From assembly GCF_017349355.1 (NCBI RefSeq), contig NZ_JAFMPM010000008.1:1178001-1242000 (forward strand): a stretch of 64,000 nucleotides of DNA, written 5' to 3'. The notes beneath the pieces were generated by a model, which did not search any database, was not told where the DNA came from, and saw only the letters and a program-made list of their open reading frames with translations. Shown piece by piece: positions 36,537 through 47,304 of this stretch. Both the position numbers and the translations under genes were made by a program. The stretch's first letter is position 1, and each line of letters opens with the position of its first letter. The DNA is from Thiothrix fructosivorans. GTDB taxonomy: Bacteria > Pseudomonadota > Gammaproteobacteria > Thiotrichales > Thiotrichaceae.

Positions 36537-37010
36537 ATGCGTATCCACCTGCTCGCCATCGGCACGAAAATGCCGAGTTGGGTTAACACAGGCACGGATG
36601 AATACGCCGGACGGATGCCGCCACACTGCCAACTGTTGATTCGCGAAATTGCCGCCGAGAAACGCACTAAAAACAGTGATTTAAACCGCATTCGTCAGAG
36701 TGAAGGTGAAAAGTTGCTGGCAGCGATTCCCGACGGCAATCTCGTGATCACGCTCGACGTGAAGGGTAAACCGTGGTCAACCGAACAGCTTGCCCAGCAA
36801 CTCGATAGCTGGATGATGTCCGGTCGGGATGTTAGCTTGCTGGTCGGTGGTCCCGAAGGCTTATCGCCTGCGTGTTTGCAACGTGCCGAGCAAAGCTGGT
36901 CGTTGTCACCGTTGACTTTCCCACATCCGCTGGTGCGGATTGTGGTGGCGGAGCAATTGTTCCGCGCATGGAGCATCCTGACCAATCACCCTTACCATCG
37001 CGGGGACTAA
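36537..37010 (+). CDS. rlmH: 23S rRNA pseudouridine-1915 methyltransferase RlmH
   Basis: 157 residues, the usual length. SPOUT-fold features: [47 protein letters not shown]-type [11 protein letters not shown], and the C-terminal knot [20 protein letters not shown] ending in NHPYHRG. It methylates N3 of pseudouridine 1915 in 23S rRNA. The start ATG directly follows the rsfS TAA. Confidence 0.97.
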   Translation: MRIHLLAIGTKMPSWVNTGTDEYAGRMPPHCQLLIREIAAEKRTKNSDLNRIRQSEGEKLLAAIPDGNLVITLDVKGKPWSTEQLAQQLDSWMMSGRDVSLLVGGPEGLSPACLQRAEQSWSLSPLTFPHPLVRIVVAEQLFRAWSILTNHPYHRGD

Positions 37011-37592
37011 ATGCACGCACCGCAGCTTATTCTCGCGTCTGCCTCACCGCGCCGTCGCGAACTGCTGGCCCAAATTGGCATCCGCTTTGTAGTGCAAACC
37101 GCCGATGTCGATGAAACACCGTTGCCGGATGAAACACCAGAAGCCTTGGTGAAACGGCTAGCTATCCTCAAAGCGGAAACGGTTTCCCTTCGACTTCGCT
37201 CAGGGAACTTACCCGTCCTCGGTTCGGACACCATTGGCATTCTCAATGGTGAACTCTTGGTAAAACCCCGTGACCTTGTTGACGCTCAGCAAATGCTCCG
37301 TAAAATGTCAGGGCAATCCCACGATATTTTGACGGCTGTTGCCCTAACCACTCCTGCAGGGACGCGGGTTAAGGTTAGCCGTAGTATAGTGACATTCCGT
37401 ACCATCACTGATGCGGAAATTCTGGCATACTGGGCAAGTGGCGAACCACACGACAAAGCTGGGGCGTATGCGATTCAAGGGCTTGGTGCAGTTTTTATCG
37501 AAAAACTCGCGGGTTCGTACTCCGGTGTCATGGGGTTGCCTCTGTTTGAAACGGCACAATTGCTGGCAACAGCAGGCATTGAAACTTTATAA
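37011..37592 (+). CDS. Maf-family nucleotide pyrophosphatase
   Basis: 193 residues. LILASASPRRRELLAQIG is the Maf N-terminal signature; VLGSDTIGI, MLRKMSGQSHDILTAVAL and YAIQGLGAVFIEKLAGSYSGVMGLPLFET complete the fold. Maf proteins hydrolyse dTTP/UTP or modified nucleotides (YhdE/YceF types). A palindromic stretch at 37184-37207 is translated as LRLRSGN between KAETV and PVLGSDT and appears to lengthen this loop by about two residues against typical Maf proteins. Confidence 0.95.
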   Translation: MHAPQLILASASPRRRELLAQIGIRFVVQTADVDETPLPDETPEALVKRLAILKAETVSLRLRSGNLPVLGSDTIGILNGELLVKPRDLVDAQQMLRKMSGQSHDILTAVALTTPAGTRVKVSRSIVTFRTITDAEILAYWASGEPHDKAGAYAIQGLGAVFIEKLAGSYSGVMGLPLFETAQLLATAGIETL

Positions 37593-37623
37593 AAAAATAA
37601 CGATTACCACCACAGGCGAATTC

Positions 37624-39102
37624 ATGAGCGCAGAACTGTTAATTAACGTCACCCCGCAAGAATCGCGAGTGGCATTGCTCGAAAACGGCATCTTGCAGGA
37701 AGTGTTGATTGAACGCACCTCCCGTAAAGGCATTGTCGGTAATATTTACAAAGGCAAAGTTAGCCGCGTCTTACCAGGGATGGAAGCGGCTTTCATCGAC
37801 ATTGGTTTGGAAAAATCGGCGTTTTTACACGCGTCTGATTTGACACACCCTTCATTAGAAGAATTTCAAGGCGATACCATCCCGCGTCCTACTGTGCAAA
37901 TCAGTGAATTGCTGTACGAAGGCAAAAAGCTGTTGGTACAAGTGATCAAAGACCCGCTGGGGACGAAAGGCGCACGCCTTACCACGCATGTCACCATTCC
38001 TTCCCGCTTTTTGGTCTTGATGCCGGACAATAGCAATGTGGGGGTATCGGGCAAAATCGAAGAGGGGGCGGAGCGTGAACGCTTGCGGGCAACCCTCGAA
38101 CACTTACGCACCGAATTTGGTAGCCAGCATGGCTATATCGTGCGTACTGCTGCTGAAGGTATTAGTGAAGACGATTTGCGCCGTGACATGATGTTTCTGT
38201 GCAGACTCTGGGAAAGTATTTCCAAAGTTTCGCTAGAGTCACCTGCGCCGACCTTGGTGTATGCGGATCTGCCGCTGGTGCTGCGGGTATTGCGCGATAT
38301 GGTGGGCGAGAAAATCAGCAAAGTGCAGATTGACTCCCGCGAAACGGCGACTAAAGTCATCGAATTCAGCCAGAAATACATCCCTGATTTGGCGGGTGTG
38401 ATTGATCATTACCCCGGCGAACGCCCGATTTTTGATTTGCACGGCGTGGAAGAAGAAATCCAGAAAGCCTTGCAACGCAAAGTGCCGCTTAAATCCGGCG
38501 GCTATTTGATCATCGACCAGACCGAGGCGATGACCACGATTGACGTGAATACCGGTGGTTTTGTCGGCAGCCGCAATCTGGAAGAAACCATTTTTCGCAC
38601 CAATCTGGAAGCCGCGCAAACCATTGCCCGTCAACTGCGGTTGCGTAATTTGGGCGGCATTATCATTATCGACTTCATCGACATGCTGCAACACGACCAC
38701 CGCCAACAGGTGCTGAAGTTGCTAGAAAAGGCGTTGGAACGCGATTACGCCAAAACTTACGTCTGCGATGTGTCGCCGCTGGGCTTGGTGGAAATGACCC
38801 GCAAACGCACGCGTGAAAGTTTGGAACATATTCTCTGCCAACCGTGTCCTTGTTGTAATGGCAACGGTTTTGTCAAAAGTGCGGAAACGGTGTGTTACGA
38901 AGTGTTCCGCGAAATTTTGCGAGCGGTGCGCCAATTCGATGCGCGTGAATTGCTGGTGCTGGCTTCTATGGAAGTGGTGGACTTGTTGCTGGATGAGGAA
39001 TCCGACAGTCTGGCAGAATTACAGCAATTTGTGGGGATCGGTATTCGCTTACAAGTAGAAGCACTTTACAAGCAGGAGCACTTCGACGTTGTACTTCTCT
39101 AG
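37624..39102 (+). CDS. rng: ribonuclease G
   Basis: 492 residues from ATG 37624 with AGGCGA upstream; an upstream in-frame start at 37411 lies inside maf and is rejected. S1 RNA-binding domain (about 35-125: IYKGKVSRVLPGMEAAFIDIGLEKSAFLHASDL), then the RNase E/G catalytic core with TTIDVNTGGFVGS and GGIIIIDFIDM carrying the metal-binding Asp residues, and the zinc-link CQPCPCCNG. It trims the 5' end of 16S rRNA and degrades some mRNAs. 31 bp after maf. Confidence 0.97.
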   Translation: MSAELLINVTPQESRVALLENGILQEVLIERTSRKGIVGNIYKGKVSRVLPGMEAAFIDIGLEKSAFLHASDLTHPSLEEFQGDTIPRPTVQISELLYEGKKLLVQVIKDPLGTKGARLTTHVTIPSRFLVLMPDNSNVGVSGKIEEGAERERLRATLEHLRTEFGSQHGYIVRTAAEGISEDDLRRDMMFLCRLWESISKVSLESPAPTLVYADLPLVLRVLRDMVGEKISKVQIDSRETATKVIEFSQKYIPDLAGVIDHYPGERPIFDLHGVEEEIQKALQRKVPLKSGGYLIIDQTEAMTTIDVNTGGFVGSRNLEETIFRTNLEAAQTIARQLRLRNLGGIIIIDFIDMLQHDHRQQVLKLLEKALERDYAKTYVCDVSPLGLVEMTRKRTRESLEHILCQPCPCCNGNGFVKSAETVCYEVFREILRAVRQFDARELLVLASMEVVDLLLDEESDSLAELQQFVGIGIRLQVEALYKQEHFDVVLL

Positions 39103-42100
39103 GAGGCAGGGCGGTTTTGTATTACGCCTCACCTACTTGCTACTCACGTTCTTTTTTCACTGGGCTATTTTTCTGGTTGCGCTGTTTGGGCTGGCGCAGC
39201 TCTGGTTGCCGATGGTTAATGACTATAAAGGCATACTGGAAAGCGAATTGTCGGATTTCGTCGGCAATCAGATCAATATTGGGCAAATTCGTGTCGATAG
39301 TGACGGCGACGGTCTGCTGTGGGTGCTGGAAAACCTGCAATTAACCGAACCTTCTGGGCAATCCCCCATCCAAATCCGCCAGCTCGCATTAACGGTGGAT
39401 TGGCGCGAAAGTTTGCGCACCCTGCGTTTACAACCTGCCGAGATTAAGTTAGAAGGCGTGGAATTTATTTTGCGTCAGCAGGCGAATGCGTTGCCGGATA
39501 TTCAGGGCTTACGTTTTCCCTTGCCGGGGCAGAAAAACACAGTACTGAATATTGAACGTCAATCCCCCATCCGTATCAGCATCAATAGTGGCTTTGTGCA
39601 TTGGATGGATGAAACCAATCACCGCAGTTTGGCGCTGAGCGATTTACAGTTCATGGGCGAGATTTTGCCGAACGAAATTACCTTGCAAGCTGATGCCTTA
39701 TTTCCGCCTGCGATTGGGGAAACCTTGGGGGTGGATGCGGTGTTGCACCAAGCGCCAGCCCCCGACGGTAAGCCGCAATGGGAAGGGGATTTGCATACCC
39801 GTACCCAAATATTCAACCTTGCGGCGCTACCATCCCCCGTGCTCAAGTCCTACGGGGTGACGGCGGGTGGTTTGAAGTTGGATGCCACCATTAGCGCGGT
39901 GGCAGGCAAGCCGTTACAGGTCAGTGGCGAAGGGGAGGTGACGCACCTGAGTTGGAGCGGCAATGCCGATGTGCCTGCCTTGCAAGGCGTGAATGCGACC
40001 TTTGCTGCCAATAATGCAGGCGGTAAGGTTAAGGTGAACATCAGCGATAGCAGCCTTCAGTACCCGAAATGGTTCGAGAAGCCTTTGCGGGTTGACACGC
40101 TAGCTGCTGACCTGAATTGGACGGTGCAGCCGGACGGTTGGCACTGGCAACTAGCACGTCTAAATGCTAAAAATCCTGACATAACCCTACAAGGGTCTGG
40201 CAAGTTCGATTTACCTCACCAACAGCCGCCTAACATTGACTTGGCTATGACGTTTGCGACGCAACGTACCGTCGATAATGTACGCGATTACATTCCCGCA
40301 CTGCTTCCCGATCATACCGAACAGTGGTTGAAAACGGCGATTGTGCAAGGTTACGTGCCGAAGGGGGAATTTGTATTGCGGGGCAATCCGGCGGATTTTC
40401 CGTTCCAGCATAAAGCGGGGGTATTCGACATCCGCTTTGATATTGAAAACGGCGTGTTGGCGTATTTGCCGGAATGGCCGCAAGCCGAAGCGGTTAATGG
40501 CGAGTTGCATTTTCACAATGCGGATATGAATGCCACGGTACGCAGCGCCACGATTATGGATTTGGATGTGCGGGGCGGCACGGTGGCGATTCCGAATATG
40601 CACACCAAGGATAACCATCTCTTGCTCGACTTGCAGACGCAAGGTGATTTGCAAGCGCACATGAATTATTTGCGGGATGCGCCGATTGGGCGCAGCTTGC
40701 GCGATTTTATGCAGGTTGCCAGGTTTGCAGGCGACTCTGATTTGCGTTTGAAACTCGATGTGCCGTTGAAAAAATCTACGTTGGATGCGCAAGGCGTGGC
40801 GGTGGATGGGCTAGTTAGCCTGCACGGTAATCGGTTTGCGATTCCTGATTACGACCAATCCTTCACCCAGCTCAACGGTCAGGTGCATTTCGATCAGTAT
40901 GGCGTGAACGTTGAAAATGCTACGGGCGAATATCGGCAACAACCGCTTAAACTTTCGGCGAAAACCGATAAGGCTCACGGCATTATTCGTGTCGGTTTGC
41001 AGCAGCAGCAATCCCCTAGCGTATTTTTGCCGGAAAGCCTTGCCAGCCTGAAACCGTATGTGCACGGCAAAACCACGGTGGAGACATTATTGGAATTACC
41101 CGCATTCAACGCGGCTAAAGACAAAGCGTTGAGTAGTCTGAGCATACAATCACGCAGTCAGTTAGCGGGCGTGGCGATTGATTTGCCCCCGCCGTTTGGT
41201 AAAGCGGCTGAGACGGCACGCGATTTACAGGTGGACGTGGATTTGCCTTTTGATTCCAACCAGCCGTGGCAGGTGGATGTGGATATGGGCAAATACTTAA
41301 GCGTAAAAGCGCGTTTGCCCCACAAAGGCAAGCAGCCGACGGCTATTGGGGTGAGCGTGGGCGGCACAGCCGTGACCTTGCCGGAGAGTGGTATTCTCGT
41401 TGGCGGTGAGCTTGAGGAGTTGGATTTATTGGCATGGCAAGGATTCGGTGCGGCAATGAGCGGTGGTGCGCCTGATGCAGCTACCCCCCCTAGCGTAATC
41501 GCCAATCTTGGTGTCTCTAACTTGATGTTGGGGGCGCAATCCTTGGGCAAAGCCAGCATCAACGTGGAGCAGGGTGACATTCTTAAAGCCCATGTGCGTG
41601 CGGAACGGCTGCAAGCGAATGTGTATTTACCCCGCAAAAAGTGGGCGAATGGGCGCGTCAATATCGACTTCAATCACATTGATTTGGATAAGTTCAGTGC
41701 CAGCTTGCCGAAACGTTCAACGGGGAAGGCGGGCAGTTTGTCTCCGGCGGATTTTCCGTCGCTGCGCGTGACCTGCCGTGATTGCCAGAAAGACGATTTT
41801 CCGATTGAGCAGTTGACGCTTAATCTCAATAAAGTCCGCAATGATTTGCAGATGGATACGTTTGAACTGCGCAATTCGCTGCTTACCTTATCTGCTACGC
41901 AAGGGCGTTGGTATAGCACTGCCGCTAGTTCTTCGCAGACGGAATTGACGGTCACGGCGAGTATTCCCGAACCCGGCAAGCTTCTCTCAAAACCTGACAG
42001 TGAGGCTGGCTTGCAAGGTGGGGCATTGCAAGCTACCGCCAACCTGCATTGGGACGGTGCGCCGTTTAACTTCGCTTTGCCGACAGTGAAGGGAGATATT

Positions 42101-42607
42101 CAGGTGCGTTTCGGTAAGGGTAGCTTGAGCGAGGTTGACCCCGGTTTGGGGCGTTTGCTCGGCTTGTTGGATGCGCAGCGTTTGCCAGAGCGCTTAACTT
42201 TGGATTTTCGGGATATGATGGCGAAAGGGGTGGCATTTGATGCGATCACCGGCAATTTCAACTTGGAGCAGGGCATCCTTACCACGCACGATACCATTAT
42301 CGAAGCGGCGGCGATGAATGCGGGAGTTAAGGGTAGCGTAAACCTAGTACGCAAAACCCTTGATCAAACGTTGATAGTGATCCCTAACCTGCGTTCGACC
42401 TTGCCCGTGGTAGGGGCGGCGGTTGGGGGAATTGGTGGTGGTGCGGCAATGTTATTGCTCAATTCGCTGACGGAGAAAACAGCGGCGCAACAGTTGCAAA
42501 CTGCCGGAGGGTTGCGTTACCGCGTCACGGGTGCGTGGGAAAAACCGGAAATCGTCGAATTAAAGCTACCATTCAAAAAGACGGATGTTGATGTTTTAAC
42601 GCATTGA
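39089..42607 (+). CDS. yhdP: YhdP-family AsmA-like envelope protein
   Basis: About 1172 residues. One N-terminal membrane segment (TYLLLTFFFHWAIFLVALFGLAQLWLP) is followed by a long beta-rich periplasmic body and a C-terminal AsmA-like region (GSVNLVRKTLDQTLIVIPNL, then PVVGAAVGGIGGGAAMLL). YhdP with TamB and YdbH forms a family of bridge proteins that carry phospholipids from inner to outer membrane. The only in-frame start is a TTG at 39089, 14 bp inside rng; an AGGAGG at 39102-39107 lies downstream of it, so the true start could be a non-standard codon near 39115. Following rng is the usual place for this gene. Confidence 0.9.
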   Translation: MYFSRRQGGFVLRLTYLLLTFFFHWAIFLVALFGLAQLWLPMVNDYKGILESELSDFVGNQINIGQIRVDSDGDGLLWVLENLQLTEPSGQSPIQIRQLALTVDWRESLRTLRLQPAEIKLEGVEFILRQQANALPDIQGLRFPLPGQKNTVLNIERQSPIRISINSGFVHWMDETNHRSLALSDLQFMGEILPNEITLQADALFPPAIGETLGVDAVLHQAPAPDGKPQWEGDLHTRTQIFNLAALPSPVLKSYGVTAGGLKLDATISAVAGKPLQVSGEGEVTHLSWSGNADVPALQGVNATFAANNAGGKVKVNISDSSLQYPKWFEKPLRVDTLAADLNWTVQPDGWHWQLARLNAKNPDITLQGSGKFDLPHQQPPNIDLAMTFATQRTVDNVRDYIPALLPDHTEQWLKTAIVQGYVPKGEFVLRGNPADFPFQHKAGVFDIRFDIENGVLAYLPEWPQAEAVNGELHFHNADMNATVRSATIMDLDVRGGTVAIPNMHTKDNHLLLDLQTQGDLQAHMNYLRDAPIGRSLRDFMQVARFAGDSDLRLKLDVPLKKSTLDAQGVAVDGLVSLHGNRFAIPDYDQSFTQLNGQVHFDQYGVNVENATGEYRQQPLKLSAKTDKAHGIIRVGLQQQQSPSVFLPESLASLKPYVHGKTTVETLLELPAFNAAKDKALSSLSIQSRSQLAGVAIDLPPPFGKAAETARDLQVDVDLPFDSNQPWQVDVDMGKYLSVKARLPHKGKQPTAIGVSVGGTAVTLPESGILVGGELEELDLLAWQGFGAAMSGGAPDAATPPSVIANLGVSNLMLGAQSLGKASINVEQGDILKAHVRAERLQANVYLPRKKWANGRVNIDFNHIDLDKFSASLPKRSTGKAGSLSPADFPSLRVTCRDCQKDDFPIEQLTLNLNKVRNDLQMDTFELRNSLLTLSATQGRWYSTAASSSQTELTVTASIPEPGKLLSKPDSEAGLQGGALQATANLHWDGAPFNFALPTVKGDIQVRFGKGSLSEVDPGLGRLLGLLDAQRLPERLTLDFRDMMAKGVAFDAITGNFNLEQGILTTHDTIIEAAAMNAGVKGSVNLVRKTLDQTLIVIPNLRSTLPVVGAAVGGIGGGAAMLLLNSLTEKTAAQQLQTAGGLRYRVTGAWEKPEIVELKLPFKKTDVDVLTH

Positions 42608-42647
42608 ACAGACAATGACAGCACGTAATCAGTAAGGGGAGATAAGC

Positions 42648-43484
42648 ATGGCGTTAATCGCGGCACTACAGATGGCAGCGGGTCCACAGGTACAAGCGAA
42701 TCTGATGGAAGCAGGGCGTTTGATCAAGGAGGCGGCTGCGCGTGGCGCAGGCATGGTGGTGCTGCCGGAAACCTTTGCCATGATGGGTGAGGATGAAGCT
42801 GATAAAGTAAAAATTGCGGAAACGTTTGGTGAGGGGCCAATTCAAACCTTTATTAGTCAGCAAGCCCGCAAGTACGGGGTGTGGATTGTGGCGGGTACTA
42901 TCCCGTTGCGTTCTGATAACCCAGCCAAGGTGTACGCCGCTTCCCTGATGTATAATGCCAAAGGCGAGGTGGTGGCGCGTTATGACAAAATCCATTTGTT
43001 TGACGTGGTGTTGAGCGAGAATCAAGAAATTTACACCGAGAGCGATACCACCGTGCACGGCAAGCAGCCCGTGGTGGTGGACACGCCGTTTGGGCGCGTG
43101 GGCATGTCAGTGTGTTATGACTTGCGTTTCCCCGAACTCTACCGGCGTTTGTCGGAACAGGGGGCGCAAATTTTGCTGATCCCTTCCGCGTTTACTGAAT
43201 TGACGGGTAAGGCGCATTGGGAAGTGTTGATTCGGGCGCGGGCGATTGAGAATTTGTGTTACGTGGTTGCACCCGGTCAAGGCGGTTATCACACCAGTGG
43301 GCGTACCACTTACGGTCATAGCATGATCGTGGATTACTGGGGGCGGGTGCGGGATGTTCGCGAAAAAGGTGCAGGTGTGGTGTTGGCAGAGATCGACCTC
43401 GATGCGCTCGAACAAACCCGTAAAACCTTTCCGGTGCTGTCGCATCGCTGCCCCAAAGAGACAACTATGCAAGGAACATTATGA
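42648..43484 (+). CDS. carbon-nitrogen hydrolase (nitrilase superfamily)
   Basis: 278 residues. The catalytic triad is visible: Glu in VLPETFAMM, Lys in YDKIHLFDV and Cys in [15 protein letters not shown]. Length, the [13 protein letters not shown] segment and the C-terminal [11 protein letters not shown] fit the Nit1/NitB group that hydrolyses deaminated glutathione in repair metabolism. AAGGGGAG lies 8-9 nt before the ATG. The stop overlaps the tldD start (ATGA), a conserved pairing. Confidence 0.93.
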   Translation: MALIAALQMAAGPQVQANLMEAGRLIKEAAARGAGMVVLPETFAMMGEDEADKVKIAETFGEGPIQTFISQQARKYGVWIVAGTIPLRSDNPAKVYAASLMYNAKGEVVARYDKIHLFDVVLSENQEIYTESDTTVHGKQPVVVDTPFGRVGMSVCYDLRFPELYRRLSEQGAQILLIPSAFTELTGKAHWEVLIRARAIENLCYVVAPGQGGYHTSGRTTYGHSMIVDYWGRVRDVREKGAGVVLAEIDLDALEQTRKTFPVLSHRCPKETTMQGTL

Positions 43485-44938
43485 GTACGACAACATCCGC
43501 ATACGATTTCGCTCGTGAGGCATTTTTTGCCCCGACGGGTTTGAGTGAACAACATTTAGAACACGTTTTCAGTCAGCTTTTAACCAAAGATACCACGCTG
43601 GCTGATTTGTATTTCCAGTCCGCCCGTTACGAATCGTGGGGGCTGGAGGAAGGCATTATTAAGAGCGGCAGCTACAGTATTGAGCAAGGTGTCGGAGTGC
43701 GTTCGGTGTGTGGTGAGCAAACAGGCTTTGCTTACAGCGGTGAAATTACCCTGACGGCATTGCTGGAATCCGCCAAAGCGGCGCGTGCCATTACGCGTGC
43801 GGGGCAATCCGGCACGGTAAATGCGTGGCGTGTTGCTGCGCCGCAACGTCAACTGTATGGCATGGACGACCCGCTGGCATCGTTATCCGAAGACGACAAA
43901 ATTAGCTTCCTGCGCCAAATTGACAGCATTGCACGGGCAACCAGCCCTTATGTGCAGCAAGTCATGGCAAATATGGTGGCAGTGCATGAAATCATTCTGG
44001 TGGTGGATGAAACGGGGCGGATGACGGCGGATGTACGCCCGCTGGTGCGTACCAACGTTTCCGTGATTGTGGAGCGCAATGGGCAAACCGAAAGCGCGAC
44101 GGCTGGCGGTGGTGGACGTTTTAACCTCGATTTCTTTCTCAATGGCAACAAAGCGCAGGAATACGCGGAAGAAGCCGTGCGCAAAGCCTTGATCAACCTT
44201 GATGCCGAAGCCGCACCTGCGGGCAGCATGACGGTGGTGCTAGGCAATGGTTGGCCGGGCGTGTTATTGCACGAAGCCATCGGGCACGGTTTGGAAGGCG
44301 ATTTCAACCGCAAAGGCACGTCCGCATTTGCAGGGCGTATCGGCGAACAAGTGGCTGCCAAAGGCATTACTGTGGTGGATGACGGCACGTTGGAACAGCG
44401 CCGTGGTTCACTGAGTGTGGATGACGAAGGCACACAAACCCAATGCACGACCTTGATCGAAGACGGTATCCTCAAAGGCTATTTGTTTGACCGCCAGAAT
44501 GCTGCGCTGATGGGGACGCAATCCACCGGCAATGGGCGGCGGCAGTCTTACGCTAATCTGCCGATGCCACGTATGACCAATACCTACATGCGTGCAGGTG
44601 CATACGATCCGGCAGAAATCATTGCATCGGTCGAAAAAGGTATTTACGCGGTGAATTTCTCCGGTGGTCAGGTCGATATTACGTCTGGCAAGTTCGTGTT
44701 TTCCGCCTCCGAAGCCTACCAAATTGAAAACGGTAAGATTGGTAAGCCGCTGAAAAACGCGACGTTGATCGGCAATGGCCCTGACGTATTGACGCGTGTC
44801 AGCATGGTGGGCAACGATTTGCAGCTCGATACTGGCATTGGCGTGTGCGGCAAAGACGGGCAAAGCGTTCCGGTGGGCGTGGGTCAACCGACCCTCAGGA
44901 TTGATGGTATTACCGTCGGCGGCACGGCGACAGCATAA
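43481..44938 (+). CDS. tldD: metalloprotease TldD
   Basis: 485 residues. The zinc motif [14 protein letters not shown] (HExxxH) lies near residue 260, and [35 protein letters not shown] and [16 protein letters not shown] are family-specific. With TldE (PmbA, next gene) it forms a heterodimeric protease that degrades unfolded peptides and processes microcin B17 and CcdA in E. coli. 11 bp before pmbA. Confidence 0.97.
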   Translation: MSTTTSAYDFAREAFFAPTGLSEQHLEHVFSQLLTKDTTLADLYFQSARYESWGLEEGIIKSGSYSIEQGVGVRSVCGEQTGFAYSGEITLTALLESAKAARAITRAGQSGTVNAWRVAAPQRQLYGMDDPLASLSEDDKISFLRQIDSIARATSPYVQQVMANMVAVHEIILVVDETGRMTADVRPLVRTNVSVIVERNGQTESATAGGGGRFNLDFFLNGNKAQEYAEEAVRKALINLDAEAAPAGSMTVVLGNGWPGVLLHEAIGHGLEGDFNRKGTSAFAGRIGEQVAAKGITVVDDGTLEQRRGSLSVDDEGTQTQCTTLIEDGILKGYLFDRQNAALMGTQSTGNGRRQSYANLPMPRMTNTYMRAGAYDPAEIIASVEKGIYAVNFSGGQVDITSGKFVFSASEAYQIENGKIGKPLKNATLIGNGPDVLTRVSMVGNDLQLDTGIGVCGKDGQSVPVGVGQPTLRIDGITVGGTATA

Positions 44939-44949
44939 GGATAAGTATC

Positions 44950-46293
44950 ATGATTGAATTGGCAAACCGTTTTGACGTTGCAACCGAATTTCAAGCAATG
45001 GCTGAACGTGTACTCTCGGCAGCGCAAGCGAAAGGCGCAACCGCCGCAGAACTCGACATCGACAAAGGCACGGGACTGTCGGTCGAAGTGCGTATGGGGC
45101 AGGTCGATAAGCTGCAATACCACCGTGATCAGGGCATTAACTTGACGGTGTATTTCGGGCATCGCAAGGGCTATGCGTCGACAGGTGATTTTTCACCGCA
45201 AGCGTTGGAAGATACATTGGATGCGGCGTGTCGGATAGCACGTTACACTTCTGAAGACGATTTCAACGGTTTGGGTGATGCGGAACGCATGGCGACGTAT
45301 TTCCCCAAGCTGGATTTATACCATCCGTGGGAATTGGATGCGGATGCGGCGATTGACATGGCGCTTCAGACCGAATCCGTGGCGCGTGAACACGATGCGC
45401 GGATTACCAACAGTGAAGGCGCGAGTGTGGATAGCTATGCGGGCATGAGTTTGTACGCAAATTCGCACGGTTTCATGGGCATTACTCATGGCACACGCCA
45501 TTCCCTGAGCTGTTCGGTAGTGGCACAGGATGGCGATTCTATGCAGCGCGATTATTGGTATAGCGTATCGCGTGTACCGGGTTTGCTGGAATCTGCTGAC
45601 AGTGTGGGGGCGGAAGCGGCGCAACGCACTTTACGCCGTTTGAATGCACGTTCACTCTCGACGCGTGAAGCACCGGTTTTGTTTGTGCCGCAAATGGCAC
45701 GGGGTTTGATTGGGCAATTGGTATCGGCGATTAGCGGTAGCTCGCAATACCGCAAAGCCAGCTTTTTGCTGAATTCACTGGGGCAACAAGCCTTCCCTGA
45801 GTTTGTGCAATTGCGCGAAGATCCGTTCATGCGTCAAGCCTTGGCAAGTCGTTCCTACGATTCGGAAGGTGTCGCGACGCAAGCGCGTGACATTGTGAAA
45901 GACGGCATTATTCAAGACTATTTCCTCGGCAGTTACAGTGCACGTAAGTTGGGAATGCAAAGCACGGGCAGTGCGAGTGGTGCGAGCAATTTGTTGTTGG
46001 CGGATACGGGGATTAGTTTCCCCAGTTTGCTGGCGGAAATGGGCACAGGCTTGATGGTGACGGAATTAATCGGCAATGGCATCAATGGCATTACTGGTGA
46101 CTACTCGCGTGGTGCGGTGGGTTATTGGGTCGAGAATGGTATGATTGTGCATCCGGTGGAAGAAGTGACCATTGCGGGTAATTTGAAGGACATGTTCAAG
46201 GGCATTGTGGCGATTGGCGACGATGTGGATGAGCGTGGTAGCATCCGTACCGGTTCGATTTTGATTGATAAAATGACCATTGCAGGTCAGTAA
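44950..46293 (+). CDS. pmbA: TldE/PmbA, non-catalytic protease partner
   Basis: 447 residues. It shares the TldD fold but lacks HExxxH. Features are VEVRMGQVDKLQYHRDQGINLTVYFGHRKGYAST, GLIGQLVSAISGSSQYRKASFLLNSLG, and the C-terminal GAVGYWVENGMIVHPVEEVTIAGNLKDMF. PmbA is needed for TldD activity. Adjacent placement of tldD and pmbA is seen in several but not all gammaproteobacteria. Confidence 0.96.
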   Translation: MIELANRFDVATEFQAMAERVLSAAQAKGATAAELDIDKGTGLSVEVRMGQVDKLQYHRDQGINLTVYFGHRKGYASTGDFSPQALEDTLDAACRIARYTSEDDFNGLGDAERMATYFPKLDLYHPWELDADAAIDMALQTESVAREHDARITNSEGASVDSYAGMSLYANSHGFMGITHGTRHSLSCSVVAQDGDSMQRDYWYSVSRVPGLLESADSVGAEAAQRTLRRLNARSLSTREAPVLFVPQMARGLIGQLVSAISGSSQYRKASFLLNSLGQQAFPEFVQLREDPFMRQALASRSYDSEGVATQARDIVKDGIIQDYFLGSYSARKLGMQSTGSASGASNLLLADTGISFPSLLAEMGTGLMVTELIGNGINGITGDYSRGAVGYWVENGMIVHPVEEVTIAGNLKDMFKGIVAIGDDVDERGSIRTGSILIDKMTIAGQ

Positions 46294-46326
46294 TTATCCC
46301 CCATCCCTCAACGTTAAAGGAAGTTT

Positions 46327-46638
46327 ATGAGTCAGTTTGAGAATGTCAGCGTTAATAAGACCGCGAATGTGTATTTTGATGGCAAGTGCATCAGCCACAC
46401 CGTGACGCTGGCAGACGGTACGCGCAAAAGCGTGGGCGTGATTTTGCCCTCCACGCTGAAATTCAACACGGGTGCGCCGGAAATCATGGAATTGCTGCAA
46501 GGGCGTTGCAACGTGCGTTTGGCGGGTAGCGATGAATGGACAGCGTATGCAGGTGGTCAATCGTTCGAGGTGGGTGCGAACACTTCCTTCGACATTGAAA
46601 CCTTAGAAGACCTGCACTACGTCTGCCATTTCGGTTAA
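46327..46638 (+). CDS. ppnP: pyrimidine/purine nucleoside phosphorylase PpnP
   Basis: 103 residues, a small cupin. [52 protein letters not shown] and [15 protein letters not shown] are typical of the DUF1255/YaiE family shown to phosphorolyse nucleosides. AAAGGAAG precedes the ATG. The TAA abuts the purN stop on the opposite strand with no base between. Confidence 0.95.
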   Translation: MSQFENVSVNKTANVYFDGKCISHTVTLADGTRKSVGVILPSTLKFNTGAPEIMELLQGRCNVRLAGSDEWTAYAGGQSFEVGANTSFDIETLEDLHYVCHFG

Positions 46639-47304
46639 TTAAGCGCTGAGATGCTGGATGGGACGTGTTAAGGCGTTGCCATCCAGCGTCGCTTGATTGT
46701 TTACCAGTTTAAGCCTGCCTTCCACGAACCATTTCACCACTTGCGGATAAATGACGTGCTCTTGCTCTTGTATCCGTTCCGCCAGACTGCTTTCCGAATC
46801 ACTCGGTAATACCGGCACTTTGGCTTGGATAATGACGGGGCCTCCATCCAATTCTGGGCTGACGAAATGTACGCTGACACCATGTTCATTGCCACCATCT
46901 TCTAGCACGCGCCGATGCGTGTGGATGCCTTTGTACAAGGGCAAGAGGGAAGGGTGGATATTCAGCATCCGCCCTTCGTAATGCCGTACAAAGTTGGGGG
47001 TGAGGATACGCATAAAGCCTGCCAGTACCACCAGATCCGGCTGGAACGCATCAATTTTGTCTTGCAAGACTTGATCAAAGTTTTCGCGGTTATCGAAGAG
47101 GCGGTGACTCACGATGTCGGTGGGTATGCCCGCATCGGCTGCACGGCGCAGACCGTAGGCTTCGGCGCGGTTGCTGATGACGGCGGCAATCCGTGCTTTC
47201 AGGCGACCCGTTTCAATCGCTTTGATGAAGGCTTGCAGATTGCTGCCGCTACCGGAAATCAGCACGACCAAGGTTGGCAGTGCTGTGGCGTTATCAATCG
47301 ACAT
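46639..47304 (-). CDS. purN: phosphoribosylglycinamide formyltransferase
   Basis: 221 residues from ATG 47304 ([14 protein letters not shown]); a longer in-frame start lies inside purM and is rejected. Motifs: [12 protein letters not shown] for phosphate binding, [11 protein letters not shown], the catalytic [19 protein letters not shown] with Asn and His, and [18 protein letters not shown] with the catalytic Asp. It transfers a formyl group from 10-formyl-THF to GAR in purine synthesis. It overlaps purM by 11 bp. Confidence 0.96.
   Translation of the reverse strand: MSIDNATALPTLVVLISGSGSNLQAFIKAIETGRLKARIAAVISNRAEAYGLRRAADAGIPTDIVSHRLFDNRENFDQVLQDKIDAFQPDLVVLAGFMRILTPNFVRHYEGRMLNIHPSLLPLYKGIHTHRRVLEDGGNEHGVSVHFVSPELDGGPVIIQAKVPVLPSDSESSLAERIQEQEHVIYPQVVKWFVEGRLKLVNNQATLDGNALTRPIQHLSA

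Noticed and set aside
37411-37623. Longer N-terminus for ribonuclease G beginning inside maf
   Set aside because: The RNase G family starts at MSAELLINVTPQE; the extension merely reads maf in another frame.
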